Shown here in pieces: positions 17,701-25,595 of a stretch of 64,000 nucleotides of DNA (positions are counted from its first letter, which is position 1; each line of letters starts with the position of its first letter). The notes beneath the pieces are model-generated. The model was not told the DNA's origin. It did not search any database and was given only the letters and a program-made list of their open reading frames with translations. Source of the stretch: Streptomyces phaeolivaceus (GTDB lineage: Bacteria > Actinomycetota > Actinomycetes > Streptomycetales > Streptomycetaceae); assembly GCF_009184865.1 (NCBI RefSeq), contig NZ_CP045096.1:62001-126000 (forward strand), read 5' to 3'. The position numbers and the translations under genes are program-made.

Positions 17701-20700
17701 CGTACTCGAACGTCCACGCCAGCTCGCCCGGCGGGGTCTGGGTGACCACGCGGCCCGCGCTGTCGTAGGTGTAGGCCGTCTTCAGCGCCGGGGAGATCCG
17801 CGGATCCCACTGCTCACGCAGCCGGCCCGAGGCGTCGTACGCGTAGCTGGAGATCACCGTGGCGGTGGCGGTGGACGCGCCCGGGTCGGTGGACCACAGA
17901 CGGAGCCGGTAGACCTGCCCGGCGTAGTCGCCGAGCGTGCTGCCGGTCGCCGTGGTCGTGGCGGCGTACTGGTACTCCAGGATGCGGCAGCCCTTGGTGG
18001 ACGGGGCGTTGGCGCAGGTCTCGTTGCTCACCGCCGACGAGGGGGCGATCACGTACTTCGGGCGGGCCAGCACGGTGCCGCCCACGGTGACCTTCTCCGA
18101 GTACAGCGAGGTGGTGGAGTTCTCGGTCGAGAGCGAGGTCTTGGAGAGCTGCCAGGTCGTCGCCGCCGCGTCGATCTTGGTGAACTGCGATGTGGTGCCC
18201 TCGGTGTCCTTCAGGGTGAAGGAGCCGGTCAGGCTGCCGGTGAGGGTCAGGGCCTCGGCGCCCTCCTCGGGCTTCCAGCCGCCGCCGCTGGTCGCGGTGA
18301 ATCCGGTCTCGTCGCCTTCGATGTCCACCAGGGCGACCGAGGTGTCCGACGTCCTGCGCAGGTACAGCGACTCGGAGTCGGTGAGTTCGGCGGTGGTGCC
18401 CGCGGTCCACTGCGGACCGAAGACGGCGACCTGGCCCTCCTGCTGTCCGCCCGCTGTCGGACGGCGTGAGGACGCGGTGCGGCTCGCGGTCAGGCCGAAC
18501 GCCGAGGCGTCGGTCGCGGAGAGCGAGTGGTCGCCGGTGAGCATGTTCACGTCTCCCGGGCCGGCGGCCTGGGTCGGCGCGGCGCCCGCGTCACGGTCGA
18601 CGGTGATGGAGGCGGCCGGGGAGGCGTCGGTGCTGGAGCCGTCGGTGAAGACCGCGCGGATGTCCACCGGACCGTCCTCGGCGAGGGTGTCGGTGATGTT
18701 CCACACCAACTCCTCCGGCAGACCACCGGTCACCTTCACCGGCCAGGCGGCGACGGCCGCGTTGTCCGACTTGCGGCGCACGTCGGCGACGGGCACGTCC
18801 TTCCAGGAGTCGGTCTCGCCGCGCCGGTACTGGTAACGGACCCCCGTGTCGGCGGTCTTGCCCTGACCGGACAGTACGGTCCGCCGCGCCGGGCGGTCCC
18901 CCTGCGCCGGGGTCAGCAGTGCCGCGCCCGAGCCCGCGTAGTAGACGAAGGTGGTGGTGGCGGATGCGTTGCCGGCGGCGTCCTTGGTGCGGGCGGACAG
19001 GGTGTGCCTGCCCGCGCGGAACACCGGCTTGGCCGTCACGGCGGCGCCGGTGGTGGCGATCGACTGCCAGGCGCCGCCGTCCACCTGCCACTGGACCTCC
19101 TTGACGTCCGAAGACGGCGGAGTGAGCGTGAAGCCTCCGGTGAAGTCGCCGCTGCCGTTCGGAGTGCCGGACCACTGTCCGGCGGGGAAGTCGGTGGAGG
19201 CGACCGATGTCGCGGCAGGGGAGGCGGTGTCCACTGTCAGGGTACGGAAGGCCGACCATGCGCTGGTGGCGGAGCCGTCACCGGCGCGGACCCGCCATTT
19301 GTAGGAGCCCGCGGCGAGTGCGGCCGGGGTCCAGTTGGCCTGGGCGCCGGAGGCGACCGCGGCGCTGGAGCCGGTGCGCAGGGCGGCGGTTCCGGTGGAG
19401 GTCCACACCTCGTGGTCGAGGGTGACCTGCGAGCCGTCGCCGTCCAGGGCCTTCGCCGACAGCGTCGGGGTGGTGTCGTTGGTGGCGGCCCCGCTCAGCG
19501 GGGCGATCAGGGTCGGCAGTTCGGGGACCGAGTTGTACGTCACCGACAGGTAGGGCGTGTTCGAGGCGGCGTTGCCGGAGTAGAACCGCTTCCAGCCGTA
19601 CGGGTCGGTCTCGTCCGTGGCCCGCACGCCCAGGTGGTTGGTGGCACTGCCGTTGGCCGCCCACGCCTTGGCCAGGGAGGTCACGTCGGCGTTGACCCAG
19701 CCGTCGGCGCAGGCACTGGAGAAGCCCTTGGTCTGGGTGCTGGTGGCGTATCTCGTCCCCCAGGAAGGCTGTGCCGACCAGCGCGAGGACGTGGTCGCGG
19801 CGCCGGTGGACCACACCTCCCAGCTCTTCTCGGTGCAGGACCACGAGTGGTAGGCGAACAGGTTCAGTTTCGCCGCCGAGACCTGTTTGCCCGTGATGTT
19901 CTTCATCGGGAACGACAGGAACGAACGCGCCACCTGCGAGGAGCCGTTGTTGCCGAGCTTGAGGTCCGTGGACGCGGACTGGTCGGTCGTGGTCCCGTCC
20001 TGGACGAAGGTGTCGAAGCTGGCCCCCACGTTGATCGCGGGGTCGATCGTCACCGGGAACCGCGTCGCGCTGTCGGCCAGGAACTTCGCGTCCGGTGTCA
20101 GGGTCAGGGTGACGGTGTCTCCGTCCTGGGCCGCCTTCACCCCGACCGGGGCGGTGCGCTTGTGCTCACCGGACTTGGCGTCGATCTGGGCGTCCCACAT
20201 CACCGGTGTCGGCAGCACCCCGACGCGCTTGCCCTTGGCGTCGGCGAAGGAGACCGAGCCGTCCTTGTTCTCCTTCGCGGTCAGGCCCTTGGCGGTCAGG
20301 CTGTAGGTGATCGCGCCGCTCGCGTCGACAGCGGAACGGTCCTTCAGTTCCAGGAACTGCTCGTAGCCGGTACGCGTCGACTCGACCAACAGGTCGGTCG
20401 AGGGGAGGGCGCTCCGGTAGCGGGCGACGTTGTCCTCCTCGCCCTCGATCACCGGCGCGGGAAGGGCCCCGTACCAGCCCAGTTGCATGCGCTGTCCGGT
20501 CCGGCCCTCCAGTGTCACCAGGGGGACACCGGCCGAACCCGTGCTCTCGCCGACGCTCTTGAGCCCCTTGGGGGCCGTGGTCCTCCCGGCCAGGCGCAGC
20601 CCGTGCGGATGCTGTCGGGCGCCCACCGCGCCGTCCGAAAGCTTCCGCAGCGAGACGTCGATGTCCTGCCATCGGTCCTGGTCGTCCTGGAACCGGATCG

Positions 20701-21067
20701 GCCCGGCGTATGCCTCCTCGGTCACCGAACCGTCCGGGTTGACGTACACCGTGGACGTCTCGGTACGGGCGTCCAGCGCCTCGATCCGACGGTTCTGGAT
20801 CTTCGCCTTCAGCCGGGCGGCGGCCACCGATCCGGCGGTCGCGGACCCGAGGTCCTTGGCCCGCTTGCCCCGGTCGGCGGCAGGCGCTTCGCGGCCCAGG
20901 CCCACCGCGACGGTGGAGGTTCCGGCGATCAGGGCGGTTTCGAAGGCCATCGCCAGGACGACGGTCGCCGCCACCGAACGGAGGCGTCTTCGCCGGGCCG
21001 GAGGAAGGAAGGGCCGGACGGACGGTCTGTCCGCTCTCCGCCCGGGTCTGAGGAACGTGGCTATCAA
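14753..21067 (-). CDS. Giant secreted DNRLRE/RHS-repeat protein with a variable C-terminal toxin-like domain
   Basis: About 2104 residues from TTG 21067, preferred because AAGGAG lies 5 bases upstream; an in-frame ATG at 21121 lacks a site. A basic N-terminus and hydrophobic segment (VVLAMAFETALIAGTSTVAV) give export. A DNRLRE module lies about 19530-20040 and Ig/FN3-like modules about 18900-19500. Some 60 RHS/YD-type segments fill about 15200-18500, for example YDAAGRLTRADD and YDSADRLIATGTAYDAFGR. The RHS core signature RLYDSDTGRFLSVDRIVGGN is near 15230-15290. After CYDISGNYS comes a unique 130-residue tip with NAYRHCIWQAMLT, GNAHEKN and FNNKVGRKLGG, resembling the DUF6973 motif set (RHxxW, HE, NNxVGR). 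The tip is visibly AT-richer than the rest. By family this is a contact-dependent or secreted polymorphic toxin; toxicity is unproven. Confidence 0.85.
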   Translation of the reverse strand: MIATFLRPGRRADRPSVRPFLPPARRRRLRSVAATVVLAMAFETALIAGTSTVAVGLGREAPAADRGKRAKDLGSATAGSVAAARLKAKIQNRRIEALDARTETSTVYVNPDGSVTEEAYAGPIRFQDDQDRWQDIDVSLRKLSDGAVGARQHPHGLRLAGRTTAPKGLKSVGESTGSAGVPLVTLEGRTGQRMQLGWYGALPAPVIEGEEDNVARYRSALPSTDLLVESTRTGYEQFLELKDRSAVDASGAITYSLTAKGLTAKENKDGSVSFADAKGKRVGVLPTPVMWDAQIDAKSGEHKRTAPVGVKAAQDGDTVTLTLTPDAKFLADSATRFPVTIDPAINVGASFDTFVQDGTTTDQSASTDLKLGNNGSSQVARSFLSFPMKNITGKQVSAAKLNLFAYHSWSCTEKSWEVWSTGAATTSSRWSAQPSWGTRYATSTQTKGFSSACADGWVNADVTSLAKAWAANGSATNHLGVRATDETDPYGWKRFYSGNAASNTPYLSVTYNSVPELPTLIAPLSGAATNDTTPTLSAKALDGDGSQVTLDHEVWTSTGTAALRTGSSAAVASGAQANWTPAALAAGSYKWRVRAGDGSATSAWSAFRTLTVDTASPAATSVASTDFPAGQWSGTPNGSGDFTGGFTLTPPSSDVKEVQWQVDGGAWQSIATTGAAVTAKPVFRAGRHTLSARTKDAAGNASATTTFVYYAGSGAALLTPAQGDRPARRTVLSGQGKTADTGVRYQYRRGETDSWKDVPVADVRRKSDNAAVAAWPVKVTGGLPEELVWNITDTLAEDGPVDIRAVFTDGSSTDASPAASITVDRDAGAAPTQAAGPGDVNMLTGDHSLSATDASAFGLTASRTASSRRPTAGGQQEGQVAVFGPQWTAGTTAELTDSESLYLRRTSDTSVALVDIEGDETGFTATSGGGWKPEEGAEALTLTGSLTGSFTLKDTEGTTSQFTKIDAAATTWQLSKTSLSTENSTTSLYSEKVTVGGTVLARPKYVIAPSSAVSNETCANAPSTKGCRILEYQYAATTTATGSTLGDYAGQVYRLRLWSTDPGASTATATVISSYAYDASGRLREQWDPRISPALKTAYTYDSAGRVVTQTPPGELAWTFEYGKAGASSVAGDGMLLSVSRPTLKPGSKDEPDGGRAAVSLVYDVPLSGTKAPNQVSPADARTWAQTDAPTDATAVFPADQVPASHNGTDLGAGDYDKATTTYTNASGLQVNTGLPGRHLTTTQYDAFGNVVLELGATNRELALGSAEYQVNTQSELGILSDSPAERAQKLATVAKYSADGRRIVDRLGPLHLVTLTKQLQGDSDSPDIPAGTQVPARGHTVTRYDEGRPTDGSALVMDQPTTSSTGAFVEDYPTDGDIRTSTTGYDWVKGLPTSTVTDPNGLKLTRTSVFDAQGRVTKNSQPKSNGTDAGTLVSQYWSAGGTGACSGRPEWADLLCSSGPAGKITGGGSNPDELPTKTLEYDRWGNVSKVTEAANGVTRTTVTTYDAAGRGKQIQISGGVGTAVPTQTITFDSANGQVATMSDGATTVRHSADKLGREISYDDGAGNVTRTEYDARDRVTRRADSAPSETTYSYDSLTGQATRIHDSVMGGIGDVTGSYDSDGRLYKQKLPWNMDVEFNLDPTGAETSRYWHWESGWTVQGESLSENIHGQVVSRTTYTGGGAYQEYTYDAAGRLTRADDTQTGVTTHRGYGFDDNTNRTSLVTTVDDVDGGAPTSTTVNSSYDSADRLIATGTAYDAFGRTTTQSSGAENAYYANDLVRRITARGERTTWNLDATGRLASSTKESQDDNGAWSTTATTRSHYGADGDNPTWIGEGDDKITRNLSDLTGGLIATTGATSAEVVLQLANIHGDIATQIPLVDATTPVVNSYDEYGNLLPGTDEARYGWLGAEQRSSETPSAVTLMGVRLYDSDTGRFLSVDRIVGGNASSYDYCFADPVNCYDISGNYSINGLVPEAAICALFLLWCADMAYITYWALGEAKKRYSGAKQNAYRHCIWQAMLTWAVGSSLAKALGNAHEKNAGSGEAARRDSAADKFNNKVGRKLGGKITAWTYGKAKETACRFCKDAVKKHKLKSNAKGKNMV

Positions 21068-21243
21068 GCTCACTCCTTGCAACGGTGCGGGGTCTTCCCG
21101 CAAGCACCTGACGATCTTCACAGCGTGCTTACAGAAGTCAATCCGTTACATGACAAGTGGTCGCTTCAAGCCAACGTTGGCCGATAGTCGTGGACTTGCT
21201 CACCCACACCGTCGGGCCGCGCGCTCCATCCGGCGGGTCGACC

Positions 21244-21807
21244 TCAGTCTGAGCAACTGGTCGCGGAGCCGTCGGCCGTGGCGTTGACGGCGACGAGGTA
21301 ACCGGCTCCGGAGTCGAACTCGGGCCCGGCTTCGGCCCCTTCCGCGTCGAGAACCGACTCGGTCAGGAAGTAGACGTCCAGCGTCGTGGAGTCGTCCTTC
21401 TCGCCGAGGGTGAAGCACAGGCTCGCGGGCTTGTCCTCCTTCGCGGACTTCCGGGTGGCCGGAGACGGCTTCCACCCTTCGCGCTCCGCTGCGGCGCGGT
21501 AGTACCGGGTGACGTCGGCCCTGTCGCCGGGGAAGGCATAGGTGCGGTTGGCATACACCCACGCTTCGCCGCTGTCCTCCCAGCAGCCTGCGTCCAGAGC
21601 CTCGAAGCCCTTGGGCACGACGGCCCCCTGGGGCCGGGAGTCGAGAACGCCGTACGCCTTCAGGTCGTCGACCCGGCTCTCGGTACCCTCGCAGCCCTGG
21701 GTGGAGGCGGCGTCCGCGAAGGTCTGACACCCGGTGAGCGCCCCGGTCGCCGACGCGACCGCCAGCAGGAGGGTGGCACACCAGCCGGTTCCCTTACGAG
21801 GTGTCAA
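21244..21807 (-). CDS. Lipoprotein upstream of the RHS gene
   Basis: About 187 residues from TTG 21807, preceded by GGGAG at 5 bases. Alternatives in frame are GTG 21819 and ATG 21867; the TTG gives the most normal lipoprotein signal (basic TPRKG, hydrophobic CATLLLAVASATGA, lipobox LTGC). The mature part carries several Cys (QGCEGTES, AGCWEDS, SLCFTLGE and a terminal TSCSD) and VYANRTYAFPGDRADVTRYY; I do not recognise a family. It lies 176 bases upstream of the RHS gene on the same strand and may be cotranscribed. A surface-anchored partner or immunity-type role for the RHS protein is inference from position. Confidence 0.7.
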   Translation of the reverse strand: MTPRKGTGWCATLLLAVASATGALTGCQTFADAASTQGCEGTESRVDDLKAYGVLDSRPQGAVVPKGFEALDAGCWEDSGEAWVYANRTYAFPGDRADVTRYYRAAAEREGWKPSPATRKSAKEDKPASLCFTLGEKDDSTTLDVYFLTESVLDAEGAEAGPEFDSGAGYLVAVNATADGSATSCSD

Positions 21808-21867
21808 GTCGACTCCCACGGTTGACGCGCCGAGGCAGCCGATCTCACTGCCTGATACCAAATACAT

Positions 21868-22380
21868 GCGATCAGTGACATTACCATTTCTTCCGGTGAT
21901 CGCCGACCGTATCCAACTCCCCTGCCCCTCGGGGGTGTTCGGCGGTTCGCGGCGCGCCGGTGCGCCATGCGCCGGAGCCCGCACTAGACCAAGATCGATA
22001 AACCTCTTACCCAACCCTCCGAGGCATGTGATGTGCGACACACGCGCGAGGCGCGCGCGGAGGCCCGCGCGCCTCGGCCGCGAGCGAGGCGACGAAGTCT
22101 CGGCGCTCGCCCTGATTTCCCTCAACACCCTTGCGGCAAAGCTGATGTGACGATCCGTCAGATCATCCGGGAGCGAGCGGATCGGTTCGATCAGGTGGTG
22201 GACCGCCCACCCTGGACATCCCTCCCCGCGTGAACATTTAATGGCTGAGCAAGGTGAACTTTGCGTTTCTCATGTGTCGAGAGGGATCGTTTCGGCCCTA
22301 GATTTCGCCCTGTAGACCGTGAACAATGCACATTTCGCCCACATGTTTGGGCAAAGCTCCGGGGTGGGGGTTCTGGGTTC
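21868..22380. promoter_or_regulatory. Divergent regulatory region with a strong hairpin
   Basis: About 510 bases between the minus-strand lipoprotein gene and the plus-strand glycosyltransferase gene. It contains a perfect 11-bp stem (CGAGGCGCGCG 22047-22057 with CGCGCGCCTCG 22066-22076). An AT-richer stretch at 22225-22345 has three GTGAAC motifs and a small dyad GCCCA/TGGGC (about 22338-22353). It probably holds the promoters of both directions and a long leader for the polysaccharide operon. No known riboswitch consensus was recognised. Confidence 0.5.
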
Positions 22381-23673
22381 GTGTCGGATTTTTTCGACGA
22401 TCTCTGGTCGTGGATAGTCATGGCGACCGCCGAGACATCATGGCGTGAGTTGATGCCACTGGGTATCGCAGGCGCCTTCGTCTGGGGCTTGTGGCTCTAT
22501 CGTGCGGTGCTCTCCCGGTTCGCCAAACCCGTGGTGAACAACTACCGGACCACGGTGTCCGTGGTGGTCCCCGCGTACCGGGAGGACGCGGACATCCTGC
22601 TCGACTGCCTGGACTCATGGCTGGAGCAGGGGCCGGCCGAGGTCATCATCGTCCCGGACGTCGAGGACACGGAGGTCCTGCGCAGGCTTGCGCAGGTGAA
22701 CGATCCCCGCGTCCGGGTGCTGGCGTTCGAACACCGTGGGAAGCGGTCGGCGCTGGGAGTGGGGATCCGGGCCGCGACGAGCGAGCTCGTGGTGCTGGTG
22801 GACTCGGACACGCGGTGGGAGCCGGGGCTGCTGGCCGCCGTCCAGATGCCGTTCGTCGATCCCGAGGTCGGCGGTGTCGGCACCCAGCAGAACGTCTACC
22901 AGCGCCGGACCAGCGTCTGGCGGCGTATCGCGGACTGGCTGGTCAACCTCCGGTACTACGACTACGTGCCGGCCATGGGCCGCGCGGGCGCCGTGGCCTG
23001 CCTCTCCGGCCGGACGGCGGCCTATCGGCGGGCCGCGATCGAGCCCGTGCTGGAGAACCTGGAGAACGAGTTCTTCCTGGGCCGGCGTTGTGTCGCCGGC
23101 GACGACGGACGGCTGACCTGGCTGGTGCTGGCCTCCGGTTACAAGACCGTGCACCAGTCCTCCGCGCGGGCGATCTCGATGTTCCCCTCGTCCTTCCGCG
23201 CCTTCGTCAAGCAGCGGGTGCGCTGGAGCAGGAACTCCTACCGCTGCTATCTGACCGCCCTGTACAAGGGCTGGCTCTGGCGGGTCCCGCTGGTCACCAA
23301 GATCACCGTGCTGCAGATCCTGCTGACGCCGATCACGATGGGCATGGCGCTGGGGTATCTGCTGTTCAGCCGGCTGGAGCTGACCGGGCGGGGCATCGTC
23401 CTCGTACTGATCTGGCTGCTCGTGGGACGCGGCATCCGCGGTTATTCGCATCTGCGCAGACATCCGCAGGAGGTGCTGCTGCTGCCGCTGCTGGCACTCG
23501 TCGTCATCATGATCTCGCTGCCGATCAAGCTGTTCGCCTTCATCACCATGAACAAGCAGGGCTGGCTGACGCGCACCAGCGACAGTGTCGGCGGAGAGGG
23601 GCAGGACTCCGCCTCTCTGCGAGGCGCGACGCGGGTCACGGCCAACTCGTGGCCGGAGGTGCAGCAGTCATGA
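22381..23673 (+). CDS. Processive family 2 glycosyltransferase (Alg8/hyaluronan-synthase-like)
   Basis: 430 residues from GTG 22381, with a G-rich site (GTGGGGG) upstream. A membrane polysaccharide synthase. An N-terminal helix (LMPLGIAGAFVWGLWLYRAV) precedes the GT-A domain. VSVVVPAYRED, the D-x-D motif VLVDSDTRWEPG, the acceptor-side GDDGRLTWLVL and the processive signature KQRVRWSRNSY (Q-x-x-R-W type) are all present. Three or four C-terminal helices follow (ITVLQILLTPITMGMALGYLL, GIVLVLIWLLVGRG and VLLLPLLALVVIMISLPIKL). This layout fits Alg8 and hyaluronan synthase. The stop overlaps the next start (ATGA). With a UDP-glucose dehydrogenase in the same locus, UDP-glucuronate is the likely donor; that is inference. 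Confidence 0.9.
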   Translation: MSDFFDDLWSWIVMATAETSWRELMPLGIAGAFVWGLWLYRAVLSRFAKPVVNNYRTTVSVVVPAYREDADILLDCLDSWLEQGPAEVIIVPDVEDTEVLRRLAQVNDPRVRVLAFEHRGKRSALGVGIRAATSELVVLVDSDTRWEPGLLAAVQMPFVDPEVGGVGTQQNVYQRRTSVWRRIADWLVNLRYYDYVPAMGRAGAVACLSGRTAAYRRAAIEPVLENLENEFFLGRRCVAGDDGRLTWLVLASGYKTVHQSSARAISMFPSSFRAFVKQRVRWSRNSYRCYLTALYKGWLWRVPLVTKITVLQILLTPITMGMALGYLLFSRLELTGRGIVLVLIWLLVGRGIRGYSHLRRHPQEVLLLPLLALVVIMISLPIKLFAFITMNKQGWLTRTSDSVGGEGQDSASLRGATRVTANSWPEVQQS

Positions 23674-25595
23674 CACGTCAGCACCTTCCGTCCGCTCTGC
23701 GGATGCTCCGGGGCGCGGTCGTGCTCCCTCTCGCCGCCGGTCTGCTCTTCACCTCCGCCTCGGCCGTCCCTGCCGCCGACGGCGACGACAAGCCGCAGGT
23801 CAACGCCGCCGACGCGGAGAACGAGACCGCGCTCGTGGCCGCCGAGGACCACCGTCTGGACCAGGTCCGCGCGGTCGCCGCCGTCGCCCCCTTGAAGGGG
23901 GGCGAGTGGAAGGCGCCGTACCGACTGGACACCGGGGACGGCTACACGCTGGTCCTGACCCAGCGCAGCAACGCCTACACCGTCTCCGACCTGCTCGAAC
24001 TGGCTCCGCAGACGTTCGTACGCGAGCGGGACGGTTCGTATCTGCTGACCGAGAACATCTATCTCAACGCCGGTGCCAAGCTGAAGCTGTCCAATCCCGG
24101 TGGTCTGACGCTGAAGATGGCCAGCAGCAACAGGGGCTTCGTCAGCATCGTCTCGTTCGGTGGCCGGCTCACTCTGGCGGGCACCAAGCAGGCGCCGTTG
24201 AAGGTCACCAGCTGGGACGACAAGAAGAACAAGCCCGACACGGACGTGCGGGACGGCCGGGCCTACATCCGTGCCATCGGCGGTCAGTACGCCATGGACT
24301 ACGCCAAGGTCAGCGACCTCGGGTTCTGGAGCGGTCGCACGGGCGGCCTGAGCCTCACCGGAACCGACCGTCCCGACACCGGCAACGTCGACGACACGAC
24401 GGTCGCTCCGGGCACGAAGGGCGGCAACGGCGGTGTGGTGGCCCAGCCCTCCGGTTCGCTGGCCACACCGGACACCCGGTTCTCGGTGCCCAGCCTGTCC
24501 TACGTCTCCGCGGAGATCGCGCACTCCACTCTCACGGGCAACGCCTTCGGACTGTTCCTGTCCGGCGCCAACGGCGTCAGCATCAGTGACAGCACCGTGC
24601 AGAAGAGCCTGGAACACGGCCTGGTACTGCACCGGTTCGTCACCAACGCCGTGGTCGAGGGGACCGTCTCCAGGAACAACGGCGGCGACGGCTTCGTGCT
24701 GGCCCGTGCCACCGAGCAGGTCCGGGTCAGCGGCTCCACCGCCGAGGGCAACGGCGGCAACGGGTTCACGCTCAGCGGGCGGCCGCTCGCCAGCGGCCCC
24801 TCGGCCTCGGGCGAGTCCATCAGCAGCTACGGCTCCAACTCCGTGTCCGACAGCACCGCCAGGGACAACGGCCGCTACGGCATCGAGATCTTCGGCGGCA
24901 AGGACGTCGGGGTGCAGAACAACCGCGTCGAGGGCGGCGACATGGGCATCGTGGCCCGCAAGGACGCCACCAAGGTCGCCATCACCGGCAACCGGCTCGT
25001 CGGCCAGTCACGGCAGGGCATCTCGGTGCGTGACGGAGTGAGCGCCGCGACGATCACCGGCAACATCGTCGAAGGCACCGAGACCGGCATCTACATACGG
25101 GACTCGGTGGGCGAGATCCGCGGCAACACCGTCCAGGACGGCACCAACCACGGGATCACCCTGGTCGGCGGCGTCGAGGAGTCGGTCATCACGTACAACG
25201 TGATCTCCGGGGTCGGCCCGAGCGCCGTGGACACCACGCGCGCCCACGGCGACATCACGGTCAAGCAGAACCAGACGTTCGCCTGGCACGACACCAGCTC
25301 CTTCTGGGTCAAGTTCCGGCACTACGCCAGCCCGATGACGCTGCTGTGGACCTTCATCCTGCTGCTCATCCTGTTCTCCGCCGTCCTGGGCCGACGCCGC
25401 CGAGGAAACCGCCGAGGGCGACGTCCCGGCAGCCATCCGTACGAGGACAAGAAGCCGGTGACGAACAGCGCGTCCGTCGTCGAGATCAGCGTCCCGCGTA
25501 CCTCCTCCTCCGGGCACGACTGGTTCTCCAAGGACGACGAGGACACCACCGCGCTGCGCGCCCTGACCCCTCAGTCCGTCCGCCCGCCCCGATGA
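23670..25595 (+). CDS. AlgG-like right-handed beta-helix protein with C-terminal membrane anchor
   Basis: 641 residues. A signal peptide (LPLAAGLLFTSASAVPAADG) leads to a domain resembling the alginate C5-epimerase AlgG. YTVSDLLELAPQTFVRERDG, LKLSNPGGLTLKMASSNRG and VTSWDDKK with DVRDGRAYIRAIGG match its N-terminal part. A parallel beta-helix of NosD-type turns follows (HGLVLHRFVTNAVVEGT, GDGFVLARATEQVRVSGS, GIYIRDSVGEIRGNTVQDG). From memory of AlgG, its catalytic Y-G-x-D-P-H-D segment aligns with HGLVLHRF, keeping the His but not the Asp residues. Near the C-terminus is a transmembrane helix (LLWTFILLLILFSAVL) with an Arg-rich cytoplasmic tail, unlike soluble periplasmic AlgG. The predicted role is modification or guidance of the nascent polymer at the membrane; activity is uncertain. 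It overlaps both neighbours by 4 bases. Confidence 0.8.
   Translation: MTRQHLPSALRMLRGAVVLPLAAGLLFTSASAVPAADGDDKPQVNAADAENETALVAAEDHRLDQVRAVAAVAPLKGGEWKAPYRLDTGDGYTLVLTQRSNAYTVSDLLELAPQTFVRERDGSYLLTENIYLNAGAKLKLSNPGGLTLKMASSNRGFVSIVSFGGRLTLAGTKQAPLKVTSWDDKKNKPDTDVRDGRAYIRAIGGQYAMDYAKVSDLGFWSGRTGGLSLTGTDRPDTGNVDDTTVAPGTKGGNGGVVAQPSGSLATPDTRFSVPSLSYVSAEIAHSTLTGNAFGLFLSGANGVSISDSTVQKSLEHGLVLHRFVTNAVVEGTVSRNNGGDGFVLARATEQVRVSGSTAEGNGGNGFTLSGRPLASGPSASGESISSYGSNSVSDSTARDNGRYGIEIFGGKDVGVQNNRVEGGDMGIVARKDATKVAITGNRLVGQSRQGISVRDGVSAATITGNIVEGTETGIYIRDSVGEIRGNTVQDGTNHGITLVGGVEESVITYNVISGVGPSAVDTTRAHGDITVKQNQTFAWHDTSSFWVKFRHYASPMTLLWTFILLLILFSAVLGRRRRGNRRGRRPGSHPYEDKKPVTNSASVVEISVPRTSSSGHDWFSKDDEDTTALRALTPQSVRPPR

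Noticed and set aside
16250..21187. Two very long plus-strand frames (739 and 886 codons) opposite the RHS gene
   Set aside because: Gly/Arg-rich antisense frames caused by codon bias of the RHS gene; no start sites with ribosome binding sites and no domain signals.
22300..22380. Possible c-di-GMP-type riboswitch suggested by GGGCAAAGC near the polysaccharide operon
   Set aside because: The rest of the GEMM-I consensus and its paired helices are not present; only a few bases match.
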